64,000 nucleotides of DNA from Aurelia coerulea. Taxonomy: Eukaryota; Cnidaria; Scyphozoa; Semaeostomeae; Ulmaridae. This document shows, piece after piece, positions 45,437 through 57,400 of this stretch. Numbering within the stretch: position 1 is the stretch's first letter; every line of letters begins with the position of its first letter. The notes under the pieces were generated by a model that saw only the letters and a list, made by a program, of their open reading frames with translations, made no database searches and was not told where the DNA came from. A program made the position numbers and the translations under genes. The stretch spans positions 9,493,501 to 9,557,500 of the forward strand of contig CM076947.1 of NCBI GenBank assembly GCA_039566865.1. The letters run 5' to 3'.

Positions 45437-48400
45437 ATGGTGGAGTACAGTGAAACGCAGCTTTGCTCCCCACCAAGTAAAGCACAAAAGGGGAAAAGAA
45501 AACATTCTGGTAAGTCCTATGTGTTGCATCTAGGATATGGAGAGTCGGCGAAGATATTGTGGGACGAATACCACAGTATAAAGGATCGAATGAGTTTTAA
45601 CTCGGTTTCCGAAACAACGCGATGGGTCTTGAATAGAATTAGGCCATTCGTAGATGAAGAAGAGCTGGCTAACCATATGATCGTTAGAAAGAGTGACGAA
45701 TACAAAAAGACTGGCGTGGTGTACAACCACTTACCACCGACCACACCGACCAGTGCACCGACCACATACCACCGACCGCACCGACCACCGACCAGACCGA
45801 CCACCGACCACCGACCAGCACCACCGACCACGAAAACCACCGACCACCGACCAACAAACCACTTACCACCGACCATACTTATCACCGACCACCGACCAAC
45901 AAACCACTTACCACCGACCATACTTATCACCGACCACCGACCAACAATCCACTTACCACTTACCACCGACCAAGAAAACCACTTACCACTTACCACCGAC
46001 CAAGAAAACCACTTACCACCGACCACCGACCAAGAAAACCACCTACCACTTACCACTTACCACCGACCAAGAAAACCACTTACCACTTACCACTTACCAC
46101 CGACCAAGAAAACCACTTACCACTTACCACTTACCACCGACCACGGAAACCACTTACCACCGACCACCGACCACCGACCACCGACCACCAACCACCAACC
46201 ACCGACCACCGACCACCGACCACCGACCACCGACCACCGACCACCGACCACCGACCAAGGAAACCACTTACCACCGACCAGCAAACAACCGATTATCTTG
46301 TGGACATTGTGACCTTTTTTTGAAAAATTTTCAAGTTGCATAAGAAATCGCTTATAAGAAATAGTAGGCTCAATTTTTCGAAAGCTGAATTTGAAAAGCA
46401 AAATTTTTGTTTTGACATTTTTTGTTAAAGCTGAATTATAGTTTCAAATTAACTCCGAAACTAATGGCCCAAAAATTTAAGAAACTGCCTACCAGTCTAA
46501 TAAAAATAACGCATAATCTGCATTTTGGTTTCTCCCGTCTTCAATGATCTTTTTCCGGTGGTGGTTTGTGGCAAGGCTCTGATCCTGTAATGAAATAATA
46601 AACCAATCTGTTTCCCCCTTTTAATTCACTTAATCCACGTCTGTTGCATTAACTACGTACTTCACGGGAAGTCATATGGTAATACCTGCATCTAAATTTG
46701 GGTGATCTTCGTACAATTTTTTGTTATTTTTCACTGTTTCCCTAAGAACTTGCTTTTATCTGCCGCACCATCATTACTCCGTTTTAATAGACTCTATGAT
46801 AGTCCCAGTTATCGCATCACAACAGCACCAATAACAACAATAACAACAACAACAACAACAACATAATTTTACCCAAACCGGGACGTATAGACTTTCCGAT
46901 AAAGGAATGGGAATAAAATGGCACAGATTTGTGTGTTCTGACACAGGCATAGCCGCAGGAAGCTTTGCGCTGGGAGCTGCTTGGAGCTATATGTAGCCTT
47001 CTAAAGGGAGTCACTAATTCAAGATTCAAGATTCAAGATCCAAGATTCAAGATTCAAGATCCGGAATTCAAGATTCACACTAATTCTAGATCCGGAATTC
47101 AAGATTCACACTAATTCTAGATCCGGAATTCAAGATTCACACTAATTCTAGATCCGGAATTCAAGATTCACACTAATTCTAGATCCGGAATTCAAGATTC
47201 ACACTAATTCTAGATCCAGAATTCAAGATTCACACTAATTCAAGATCCCGAAATCAAGATTCACACTAATTCTAGATCCCGAAATCAAGATTCATACTGA
47301 ATTGGGCTTTTTAAGAATTCCTTGGAGAATCTGTGTGGTTTGATCTTTTTCGCTGTATTTTCTTTGTATCAGGCTTGCGAATAGATGGTTGATCTACCCA
47401 ATTCCCCCGCCAATTCCTCAATTTACAACACACGCATTCTTACTTAAAGGTACTTGAGCTTCTGTAAATGTCTAAATCTTGAAAAGACTTCAAAAAACCT
47501 TCCTTTGAGGGCACAAGTAGTGAGCATGAAGACTGTTAATTGAGCTTTAAGAAACTCGTAAAAAACTCTGACCATTGAAAATCTGACCAGAAACTTTCAG
47601 TGCTGGCCCGAATTCTTAGTTTCTTAAAAAAAATGTGTGCAAAAATGAGTGAAAATAAAAGAGAAATGCCATGGATTTCCTTGATAAAAGGAAAAGAGTT
47701 TCTTGAATAATTTGGCCAAGTATTGAAGTTTGTTCATTATTGTTATCGAAGAGTCGAGGTTCTATCGTTTCTTATTAAAAAATGTGTGCTTGAAACTATT
47801 TCACTTTCAAGGGCATTACAGATACAGTATGTGTATCATAACTTTTACGTTGCTTTGTTGACAAACAGTCTTTCGTTTGTTAAAGATTTATGTTTTGTGC
47901 TAACATGTCAATTATTTCCTTCAATATCTGCAGAGCGGGTAAAGACAGAAAGGGTTTTAATTAAGATTCTCATCGCAGCAAGGGCTATGACACAATCATT
48001 CATACCACTCAGTAAAAGTGACATGGGCTACACGTATTTTTTTTATAAGAAACTAAAAATTTGGGCCAGTACTGAAAGTTTCTTAAAATTATCAGATTTT
48101 GAGTACTCAGAGTTTCTTACGAGTTTCTTAGAGGTTCCATAACAATCTTCATATTCACTACATGTGCCCTCGTGAACATTTCAAAACAAGGTATTTTAAG
48201 CCTTTCCAATGTTTAGACATTACTCAAGTACCTTACGAGTAATAATATGATACAGGAAACAAGTGAAAGTAAAGTAAAACATGTCGAGGATTTCCTTTAT
48301 CAAAATAAATAGTTACTTAGCTTATATTTTCCCAGTACTGGATTTTTTTAATTTTTGGCGATCTGAGAGTTGAGTTTCTTATAAGCAGTTTCTTATAAGA

Positions 48401-51400
48401 AAAAATACGTGTATTATTTCAAATTCTGTCCGAATGGTCCGAATAACCTGTAAGATAATCTTAATTTAGAATAGAATTGCAGATCTTGACTTACACTTGC
48501 TTTTTTCATAAGAAACAGCTTATAAGAGATGTGAGGCGACTTTTTGAAGCCGATAAACCATCCTACCTGGATTGAAAATGCAAAGAAACTTTTGTAATTT
48601 GCAGCTTTAATTAAATGTTTCCATTGACAGTCTTCATGTTCACTACTTGTGCCCTCAAAAGGAGGTGTTTTTAAAAGTCTTGGCAACGTTTAGACATTTA
48701 GCTCAAGTACCTTTAAGTAATGTGATACAGAAAACAAAGAATATGTGTGTTTTTAACTGAGGAATTGGGTAGATCAACCATTTATTCACGAGCCTGATAC
48801 AAAGAAAATACAGCGAAAAAGATCAAACCACACAGATTCTCCAAGGAATTCTTAAAAAGCCCAATTCAGTATGAATCTTGAATTCGGGATCTACCGGGTG
48901 TCTCAGAAAAAAGTACCCCCGTTTGACTGGAAATAGGAACCAAGCCATAAGATATCATTGCTTCCCGACTTCAGAGCTAAATTTATCAATGTTCAACTTA
49001 GATCCACGTACATTGCATTTAAAAATCGTACACTAAACACCGGAGATACAGGTTCGCAAAGTCAAAATTTACAGTGCACCCAAAACCAGAGGTTTTGAAA
49101 AAGGGCCTAGTCATGATTTGTATCGTGGACATTTTCCAAAGTACCTGTAGACTTTAAGTTTCCTTGTTTTGTTTTTGAAAAGAATAAAAGATGCATGGAC
49201 ATGGCGCTGATTAAGCAAATATAGTAAAAATGTTGTAAGAGTGATAAAGTCGTGCCACATCTCCAAAATAAGCGTGCATGTGCTCCATTTCCTCTTCTTT
49301 AATACAAAACACTTGGGATCGAATGCAATGCAAAGACCGTTTCTTCAAAAGAAAAGTCACCTCAAGAACAATTGATGTAATTCAAGGTATAAATCTTTTC
49401 AAACATGAAAAGTAAAGGTCAAAGTCGAAAATTCGTTTGCAAAATGCCTGTTTGTTGTCAAATTATGGCTAGGCCATTTATCAAAACCTCTGCTTTCAGG
49501 TGCACTCCAAATTTTGACCTTGTGAACTCATATCTCCGGTGTTTGGTGGTCGATTTCCAAATGCAAGGTATGTGCATTTAAGTTGAAGACCAACAAATGT
49601 AGCCATGAATTCAAAAAGTCCCGAAATATTATCGTTTTGTTGCTTTGTTGAGTGAAAAGGGGGTACTTTTTTTTGAGACACCCGGTAGAATTAGTGTGAA
49701 TCTTGAATTCCGGATCTAGAATTAGTGTGAATCTTGATTTCGGGATCTAGAATTAGTGTGAATCTTGAATTCCGGATCTTGAATTAGTGTGAATCTTGAA
49801 TTCTGGATCTAGAATTAGTGTGAATCTTGAATTCCGGATCTAGAATTAGTGTGAATCTTGAATTCCGGATCTAGAATTAGTGTGAATCTTGAATTCCGGA
49901 TCTAGAATTAGTGTGAATCTTGAATTCCGGATCTAGAATTAGTGTGAATCTTGAATTCCAGAACTTGAATCTTGAATCTTGAATTAGTGACTCCCCCTTC
50001 TAAATGCAGAACTCCTGGATGAAGTTTTGTTCATTTACGTTGCATTGCAGCTGCAAATCCTTAAAATGGGCTCGGTGAACGAACGTTGACAAAGCGCGCA
50101 TAACTGAACATGTACACGTATTTCTTTCATAAGAAACTAAGAATTTGGACCAGCACTGAAAGTTTCTTAAAATTATCAGATTTTGAGTACTCAGAGTTTC
50201 TTACGAGTTTCTTAGAGGTACCATAACAATCTTCATGTTCACTACCCGTGCTCTCGTGAACACTTCAAAACAATATTGTTTGAGCCTTTCCAATGTTTAG
50301 ACATTACTGAAGTACCTTAACGAGTAATATGATACTGGAAACAAATGAAAGTAAAGTGAAAAAGGTCAAGGATTTCCTTCATCAAAGTAAATAGATTCTT
50401 AACTTATATTCTCCCAGTACTGGGGTTTCTTAATTTTTGGTGATCTGAGAGTTGAGTTTCTTATAAGCAGTTTCTTATCAGTGGCGTCGTGGCCGGGGGG
50501 GGGGGCCAGGGGGGGCCATGGCCCCCCCTTTGAAAATGTTGTCGGAAAATTCGTCAGTTTTCCACTCTTGTCGGAAAATCGAAAAAAATTGAATTAATCT
50601 ATTTTCTTTACATAGCTACTTTATGGTAATCGCAATGTGTACATGAAATATCGCTTTTTCGGTCGCGAAAACGTAGTTTTTGATGAAAAAGTAGGTCTTT
50701 CGGCAAAAAACTAGGTCCTTCGTTCGTTTTTCTGCAAAAAATTCCTTTTTCAATCGATAGAAAAGTGTGTTTTCTATTGGGAAAATAGACACAATAGGCG
50801 CAAAATTTTCGGACGAAGAAATTTCAGACAAATGCTTTCGGTCAAAACATTCCTGGAGTTTTCCCCAAAAATTCGGTCGTTTTACCTTCATTTTGGTGGT
50901 TAAAAACGATAAATTTACAATTCATTTTGCACGCTTCATACTTAAAAAATGTCATGCATTTATTTTATGGGTTGTGCATTAAGCTTTCAATGAGTTGCTC
51001 GTCAGAATTTGCACAAGTGAATATTGTTGAGGAAGATGGAAATGATTACTAAGATGGAACTACTGTCAGTCAGTTTCCGTAAACGGATGCTTATAGGAAT
51101 GAAGATTTATATCAAGCTATCACGTTGTTATCTAAAATTTGAAAACGATCTATTTTTCAGTGCTTTTGAGGTCCTTTTTTCGAAATTTCCCATGAAAAAC
51201 AAACAGTAGATTCTTCAAAATAGGGGCGTTTTGCAACGATCTAAAGGGCGTGGTCACAGAAAATTTTCCCGGGGGCAAGCCCCCGGACCCCCAGTTTTCC
51301 TCCCTCCTTGCGCATCTAGCTTCAGCATCTCCCCCAACATCAATCACGTCTCGACACCAGCCTCACCTCCAACAAGAATCGCCTCTTAACAGGACTGCTG

Positions 51401-54400
51401 TGTCCCTTTGAAAAATTCTTCGCTATCATGGAACTTTTATATGACAAAAGTTCTGAGACATTTTGCCACTTTTTATACGTTATATTCCTGCTTCATTTTT
51501 GTCGGAAAAATGTGTCTTTGTCGGAAAATTCTGACCCTTGGCCCCCCCTAAAATCATGCTCCCACGACGCCACTGTTTCTTATAAAAAATACGTGTAGTG
51601 AACATTCTATGGTTTCCGCCAATGATAAAATGTGATACAAATCATATGTTTAAAAATCAAATGTAAGCATTGAGACACAAAACAGACACATAAAAAACCG
51701 GCCGTATGACTGCGTGAAGTTTCGAAAAAGGGCCTAGCCATGATTTGATATCATGGGCATTTTACAAAGCACCTGCAAACTCTATTTTTTCAGTCTTTAT
51801 TTTGAAAAAAAATATGGACGCATGACCACGACTCTAACTAAGCGAATAGAATAAAAATGTGATATGAATGATAAACTCGTGCCACATCTCCAAAATAAGC
51901 GTGCATGTACCCCTTTTATTTCTCTTTGATAAGAATAGCGTGTTCAATGGAATGCAACGCAAGGATCGATTCCTCAAAAGAAAAACAATATCATAAACAA
52001 TTGAAGCATCTCAAAGTATAGTTCTTTTCAAAAGTAAAACCTAAAAATCGAAATTTGAACACAATTTCAAATTCTTTTGCACATTGCCGGTGATATCTGA
52101 TCATATGGCTAGGCCGTTTCTCAAATATGGTTAGGCCGTTTTTAGGTGTACTCTAAATTTCGACTTTGCGAGCTTTTGTAGACGATTCTAAAATGCAAGG
52201 TATGTGCATTCAAGTTGAAGATAAACAAATGTAGCTTTGTCTTCGGAAGTCCCGATATCTTATCGTTTTGTTACTATACCCAATTTAAGCGGGTATTTTT
52301 TTTGAGGCACCCGGTAGATAAAACACAAAATCTCTGCCCCAATTTTAATTATCAATCTCCAATTTCAATTGTAAACCAACGGATGAACAGAAAATCATAT
52401 TTACTTCACGTCAAACGAAGATAAACTCTTCCTAGTCTGTATACTCCAAACGCAACACTTCAGAAAATGAAAATCTATTTAATCAGAAAATCAATTAAAA
52501 CAAAAAGTATTGATATAACTAGAACAGACAAATATTAGATATTGGATAGGGTATACGGGATTTCCAGGGCAGCCTACAACTTTGTAAGAAGAAACTCATT
52601 AAAATTATTTTTAAAATTTTACTCTATAAAATTTTGGTCGGTGGTCGGTGGTAAGTGGTTTTCTTGGTCGGTGGTCGGTGGTAAGTGGTAAGTGGTAAGT
52701 GGTTTTCTTGGTCGGTGGTCGGTGGTAAGTGGTTTTCTTGGTCGGTGGTCGGTGGTAAGTGGTTTTCTTGGTCGGTGGTCGGTGGTAAGTGGTAAGTGGT
52801 TTTCTTGGTCGGTGGTCGGTGGTAAGTGGTTTTCTTGGTCGGTGGTAAGTGGTAAGTGGTAAGTGGTTTTCTTGGTCGGTGGTCGGTGGTAAGTGGTAAG
52901 TGGTTTTCTTGGTCGGTGGTAAGTGGTAAGTGGTTTTCTTGGTCGGTGGTAAGTGGTAAGTGGTAAGTGGTTTTCTTGGTCGGTGGTCGGTGGCCTTTTT
53001 GGTCGGTGGTAAGTGGTTTGTTGGTCGGTGGTAAGTGGTTTTCTCGGTCGGTGGTCGGTGGTCGGTGGCTATCATGGTCGGTGGTAAGTGTGGTAAGTGG
53101 ACGGTGGTAAGTGTGGTCGGTGGTATGTGGTCGGTGTGGTTGGTGGTAAGTGGTTGTACACCAGGCCAAAAAGACTACCCTGATAGCAGCAGTTGTTCAT
53201 GATAAGAAGAATGCAGATGTCATTGGCAGCAAAGGGCTCGTTGATGATAGCAACCAAGCCAGCAGTGGATTATTGAGGTATCTTTTGAGCTTTTTGACTG
53301 CTTTTTGCATTCTAATATATATTAGACTTTGATAATCTTTTTCATAATAGGCCTGATATGTATGTATGTAATAATTGCCATCAAAATTAAGTGTACTATG
53401 AAATATTAGGAGACAAAAGATACCCCAATTCACAAAAAGAGGTGCTTTTTTAGCTCTTGGCTGGCAATCATATTTCTTATGTTTCTATGTGCAATTTGCA
53501 TTTTGAAGGCGTTCAAATTTAGATTATGATCAATGCAATGACCAGGAAGATCAGTTGTAATAAATATCCCCAATGGGAGGTGCTAAACCAAACCAACCTG
53601 AGTGCTGTCTTACTTTGTGTTGATGTGATTTATATTAATTCGTGATTTCTTGAGTCATAACATGAATTCTTAGCATTCATTGCCTTGCAGCATATCATGT
53701 GATACAAAGGCGGCTCTCCAGTCATATCTTTTAAGGATGAAAGAAAAGAAAATGCAAGCAGAGGACAGGTAAATATAAAGTTAAAATTTCAAGGTGGGGA
53801 CATCCTTGATCCATTAAGTGCGTGCAAAGAATAGAAACTAATTTATAAGCAATACATACAAGAAAATCTGAAAACACAATGGAGTGTACCCCCTTTGGCA
53901 TGCATAGTTTGTTTTAATACCATTTAGTATTCTTCCTCTGCAACCTCCTTAGTACAGCACTCCAGGTATTATTGAAGGACACAGCCCCACTGTGCACATT
54001 ATTGATGTTCCCTGGTTGACATGTTGGTAAACTTTCTTTAGGTATGTTTTCACTGTAAAGGACAAGGACAAGGACAGGACAAGGAAGATTATGTACTGTA
54101 AACACATTACTGAACATATTTGTCCAACCCTCCTGATTTCATCTATATGGATTACGACTTGCTAGTATGATTAGCAGGAAATAAAACATGAGGAATTTGG
54201 ATGATGACAACAGTATTCCATGTAAAAACATTTTTTATTGTATGATATCCTCAAAGGGAAACAAAGCATATAAAAGTGGCTCGAGCATCTCCACTCACAT
54301 TCAGATACTTGTACTACATAACCAAAAATCTTATTTTAGTTATTATTTTAGAAAGTGATGAGAAAGCCTTTATAAAAGGCATTCAATTTGGTAGATGTGT

Positions 54401-57400
54401 ATTTAGATGTAGTTAGAAGTATTGTCTCAACCAGAAAGATGTAAGAGATACAGAACATGAAACGTTTTGTCAGTTTTTATAAGCTTGATCCATGAAAGAT
54501 TTCTTAAAATCAAGATGCAGAAGAATGCACAGTAGATATTCAAATCATTTTAAAAAGTTTGCGTTTTTATTCTTCTATGAAACATGATATTACTGTGTAT
54601 CTATCATAGTGAAGAAATGAAGACAGAACAATTCACAGAGATGGATGATGGAAGTGACTCAGATGATGAGATGGAAGGTGAAATGAGGTAATTTATATGA
54701 TAATAATTTGTAGTGGGAGTAAGTCTAAATGGGTTAATTGCATCATTTGTTGTCACATGCTACCAAGTAATTGTATCATGATAAACAGTGGTGGACACTT
54801 TTGCCAAATATTGTGGGGGGAGAGCTATATTTTTTCATTTAAAAAGCATCTTTTTTCTATCATTTTCAAACAAAAGATCTTTGTTCTAGCCAACATTGGA
54901 ATATGATCACACCCCCTTTTCCCTTAAACCATGGTAACAAATTGACCAGCAATGCCTCTGAAATAAATAGAAAACTAGGAAAATAGACTAAAATCTCCTG
55001 AAAGTAGATTAATTAATGGCTTACTTTTTTCAGATTCTCTGAAGATTCATTGGTGCTACAAACACCAAGAAAGCTTGATTTTGATGCCAGGTTGCAATCA
55101 ACTCCCTACTCAGCAAGGCGCAAAGAAATATTTTCAAAAGACAAGCAATTAAATTATACCCAAGAGGCTGTTATTGATCATGTTCTGCATGATGCAGAAG
55201 AGTCTTTCTTGCAAGATGTTGTAGATGAAAGGGACAAAAAAGATGAGTTGCCATTTGAGGTTATCTCAAGGGAGAGTGAAGATCTGGAGGGAGCAAGACA
55301 AGACACAGGCACCTTTGTGAAATGTCAATATGGTAAGCTTAATGATGAGCACAAGGTAATTTCAGATGTCAAATGCATAGCATCAGTTGGTCAATTGGCA
55401 CTACTTCTAGGTGACAAGTGTCGTACCAATGGTTGTTCAGCGGCACTGGCAACAGTTAGTCATTCTCTGTGTGGGTTGTGTGTGAAGCTGGAATGGTACT
55501 GCTCAGTAGGACATCGAGGAATTTGGTACTCTAGCCCATTCTATGCTGCTGGTTTAGCCGTTAATTACATTTTAGAGAGTGCATTATTCTTGTCTGGTGG
55601 TCAAGTAAACCAGTTTAAAAGGTTTTGCAAATTTGTTAACCTTGGGAAGGTATCTGCCACATCCTTCAATGAAAATCAGCAGTTTTATGTTGCAACTGCT
55701 GTAGAGCAAGTGTTCTTAGAGCTTAGAGATTCAGTTGTTGATAAGTGTAGGGCAAGAGGAGAGAAAGTGATTGTATGTGGGGATGGACGAATGGATTCCC
55801 CTGGCTTCTGTGCAACAAAGGGCAGCTACACAATGATGGATTATGCATCAAAGCAGCTCATAACAATGGAATGTGCAGACAAAAGAGAGGTACAACCCTC
55901 TCACTTTTGATTTAAAAAAATGCATTCCAAGGTATTCTGCATTTTGAAAATGGAGCCTCAAGAATAGATTTCACACCTTTACAGTGGCCAGCCAGTGTTT
56001 GCTTTCTCTGTTTATTTTGACTTGTTCAAGCACACTCCAAGGTGTGTCATCTATTCTTGAGAAAGGCATCTCACTTTTGGCTTTTCAGAAACCTTGATCT
56101 GTAGTTGCACAATATTTGCTCTTCAGTGGAGCTCTACCTAAACCCAATTTTTCTAAACCCCATTCTTAGACTTTTTGTTATGTTTTCATCAATATTTCAT
56201 ATGTTTATCATCATCATTGTCATTCAAACAGTTAAACATCATTGTATAGTTTAGCAACCCATCTGTACGAAAATAAAAGGCCATACAAGGTTATAGCCAT
56301 GTTGAAACCTTGTAACCTTGTTCTAACCTTCTGAAAGTTTTAACCTTCTAATTGCTGTAACCCTTCTAAATGTTTCGAAAAATGCTAATAAGTGTAACAT
56401 AGGCTAGCACCAGGTTGATCTTACTAGACTGGTTGTAACTTGAAATCTTACTGATAGCCTTGTAATTGTATTAGAAGGTTAGGAAAATACTGTATCAGAT
56501 TCTTAAAATATTGGATGCCATTCTCAAAATGTTCATAACATTTTGTCTGCAGGTCAATCTGATTTCAACACGCCTTGAAGTTCATCTCTTTGTCAAAACA
56601 CTAAATTGGCTTTTGGATAAGATGGATGGGCTTTTAGATGAAGTATGCACAGATCAACATTCAAGCATCTCCAAGCTAATGAGTGAGTACGCTGCATTAG
56701 CAGTATAAAGAAATATTGGGAAAACTACCCCCAGGCCGGAAGTTATCAAAAGCTTTTTTCATTGTTTCTGGCCTGGGATTATTTTGTCACATTATGGTCT
56801 AAAATTTAGAGATTTTTAGAGTTAGTGGAAATACGAATGCTTTCAGGGCGTAAATCTCACATTTGAATCCTAAACACTTGCTGCTTAGGAGATGGTCATT
56901 GCTATCTTTGTCAGAGATTCCTGGTACAAAAAAAAAACATTCTTTTTTTACAGGAAAGCATGAACAATATTCGAGCCTGCATCATAGCTTAGATGTTTGG
57001 CACAAAGCATCAAAGCTTAGTAAAAAACTCGGATTGGTAAGTTGAAACCAATTAGTAAGTTTTTTTACTGAAGTCAAATAATTTACGAGCTACAGTACCT
57101 AATGTACTACTATCAACATGCTTGATACATATGATGTTGTGCCATTGAGCTTGGCATACTGTTTGCATTATACTGAAGTACATTTCATGACACAGTGCGA
57201 TGTGGTAAGAAATTAACATCAGTTCATCTTAACATTCAATTAGTTTAGGCATACGAATCGAATATGAGATTCATGTTCAAAACCTCAAATTATTATATCA
57301 CCTTGCAATTAATTAAAACTCTCCTCAACAGGTAGCAAAACAAAGGAATAACCGGGACTTGGGTCCTTGGATTCCAGATATCAGAAATCATTTTTGGTTC

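Larger units (their letters stand above)
47006..49995. mobile_element. Foldback element 2 (3.0 kb), nested in foldback 1
   Basis: Perfect 9-bp duplication CCTTCTAAA (46997-47005 and 49996-50004). Inverted ends GGGAGTCACTAATTCAAGAT. Each arm has 31-bp tandem repeats (GATTCACACTAATTCTAGAT, CCGGAATTCAA), then about 100 bp of unique inverted sequence (AAGAATTCCTTGGAGAATCT). Arms: 47006-47410 and about 48760-49995, the latter interrupted by a mariner MITE. No gene. Confidence 0.88.
45713..53167. mobile_element. Foldback element 1 (7.5 kb) with ACC-rich arms
   Basis: Perfect 9-bp duplication AAAAAGACT (45704-45712 and 53168-53176). Inverted ends are GGCGTGGTGTACAACC and GGCCTGGTGTACAACC, continuing through ACTTACCACCGACC-type tandem repeats (45720-46270 and inverted 52633-53155). 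It sits in exon 1 of the Kolobok-like gene, and removing it with one copy of the duplication restores the frame. The middle contains foldback 2, two CACGTATTT MITEs, a hAT element and a mariner MITE remnant. No gene of its own. Confidence 0.88.

Noticed and set aside
45693..46343. Thr/Pro/His-rich frames of up to 291 codons
   Set aside because: They are the ACC-rich repeats of foldback 1 read as protein. Only the first 92 codons of the 45437 frame are real transposase exon.
52611..53169. Minus-strand frames of 154 and 181 codons
   Set aside because: Same ACC-rich repeat in inverted orientation.
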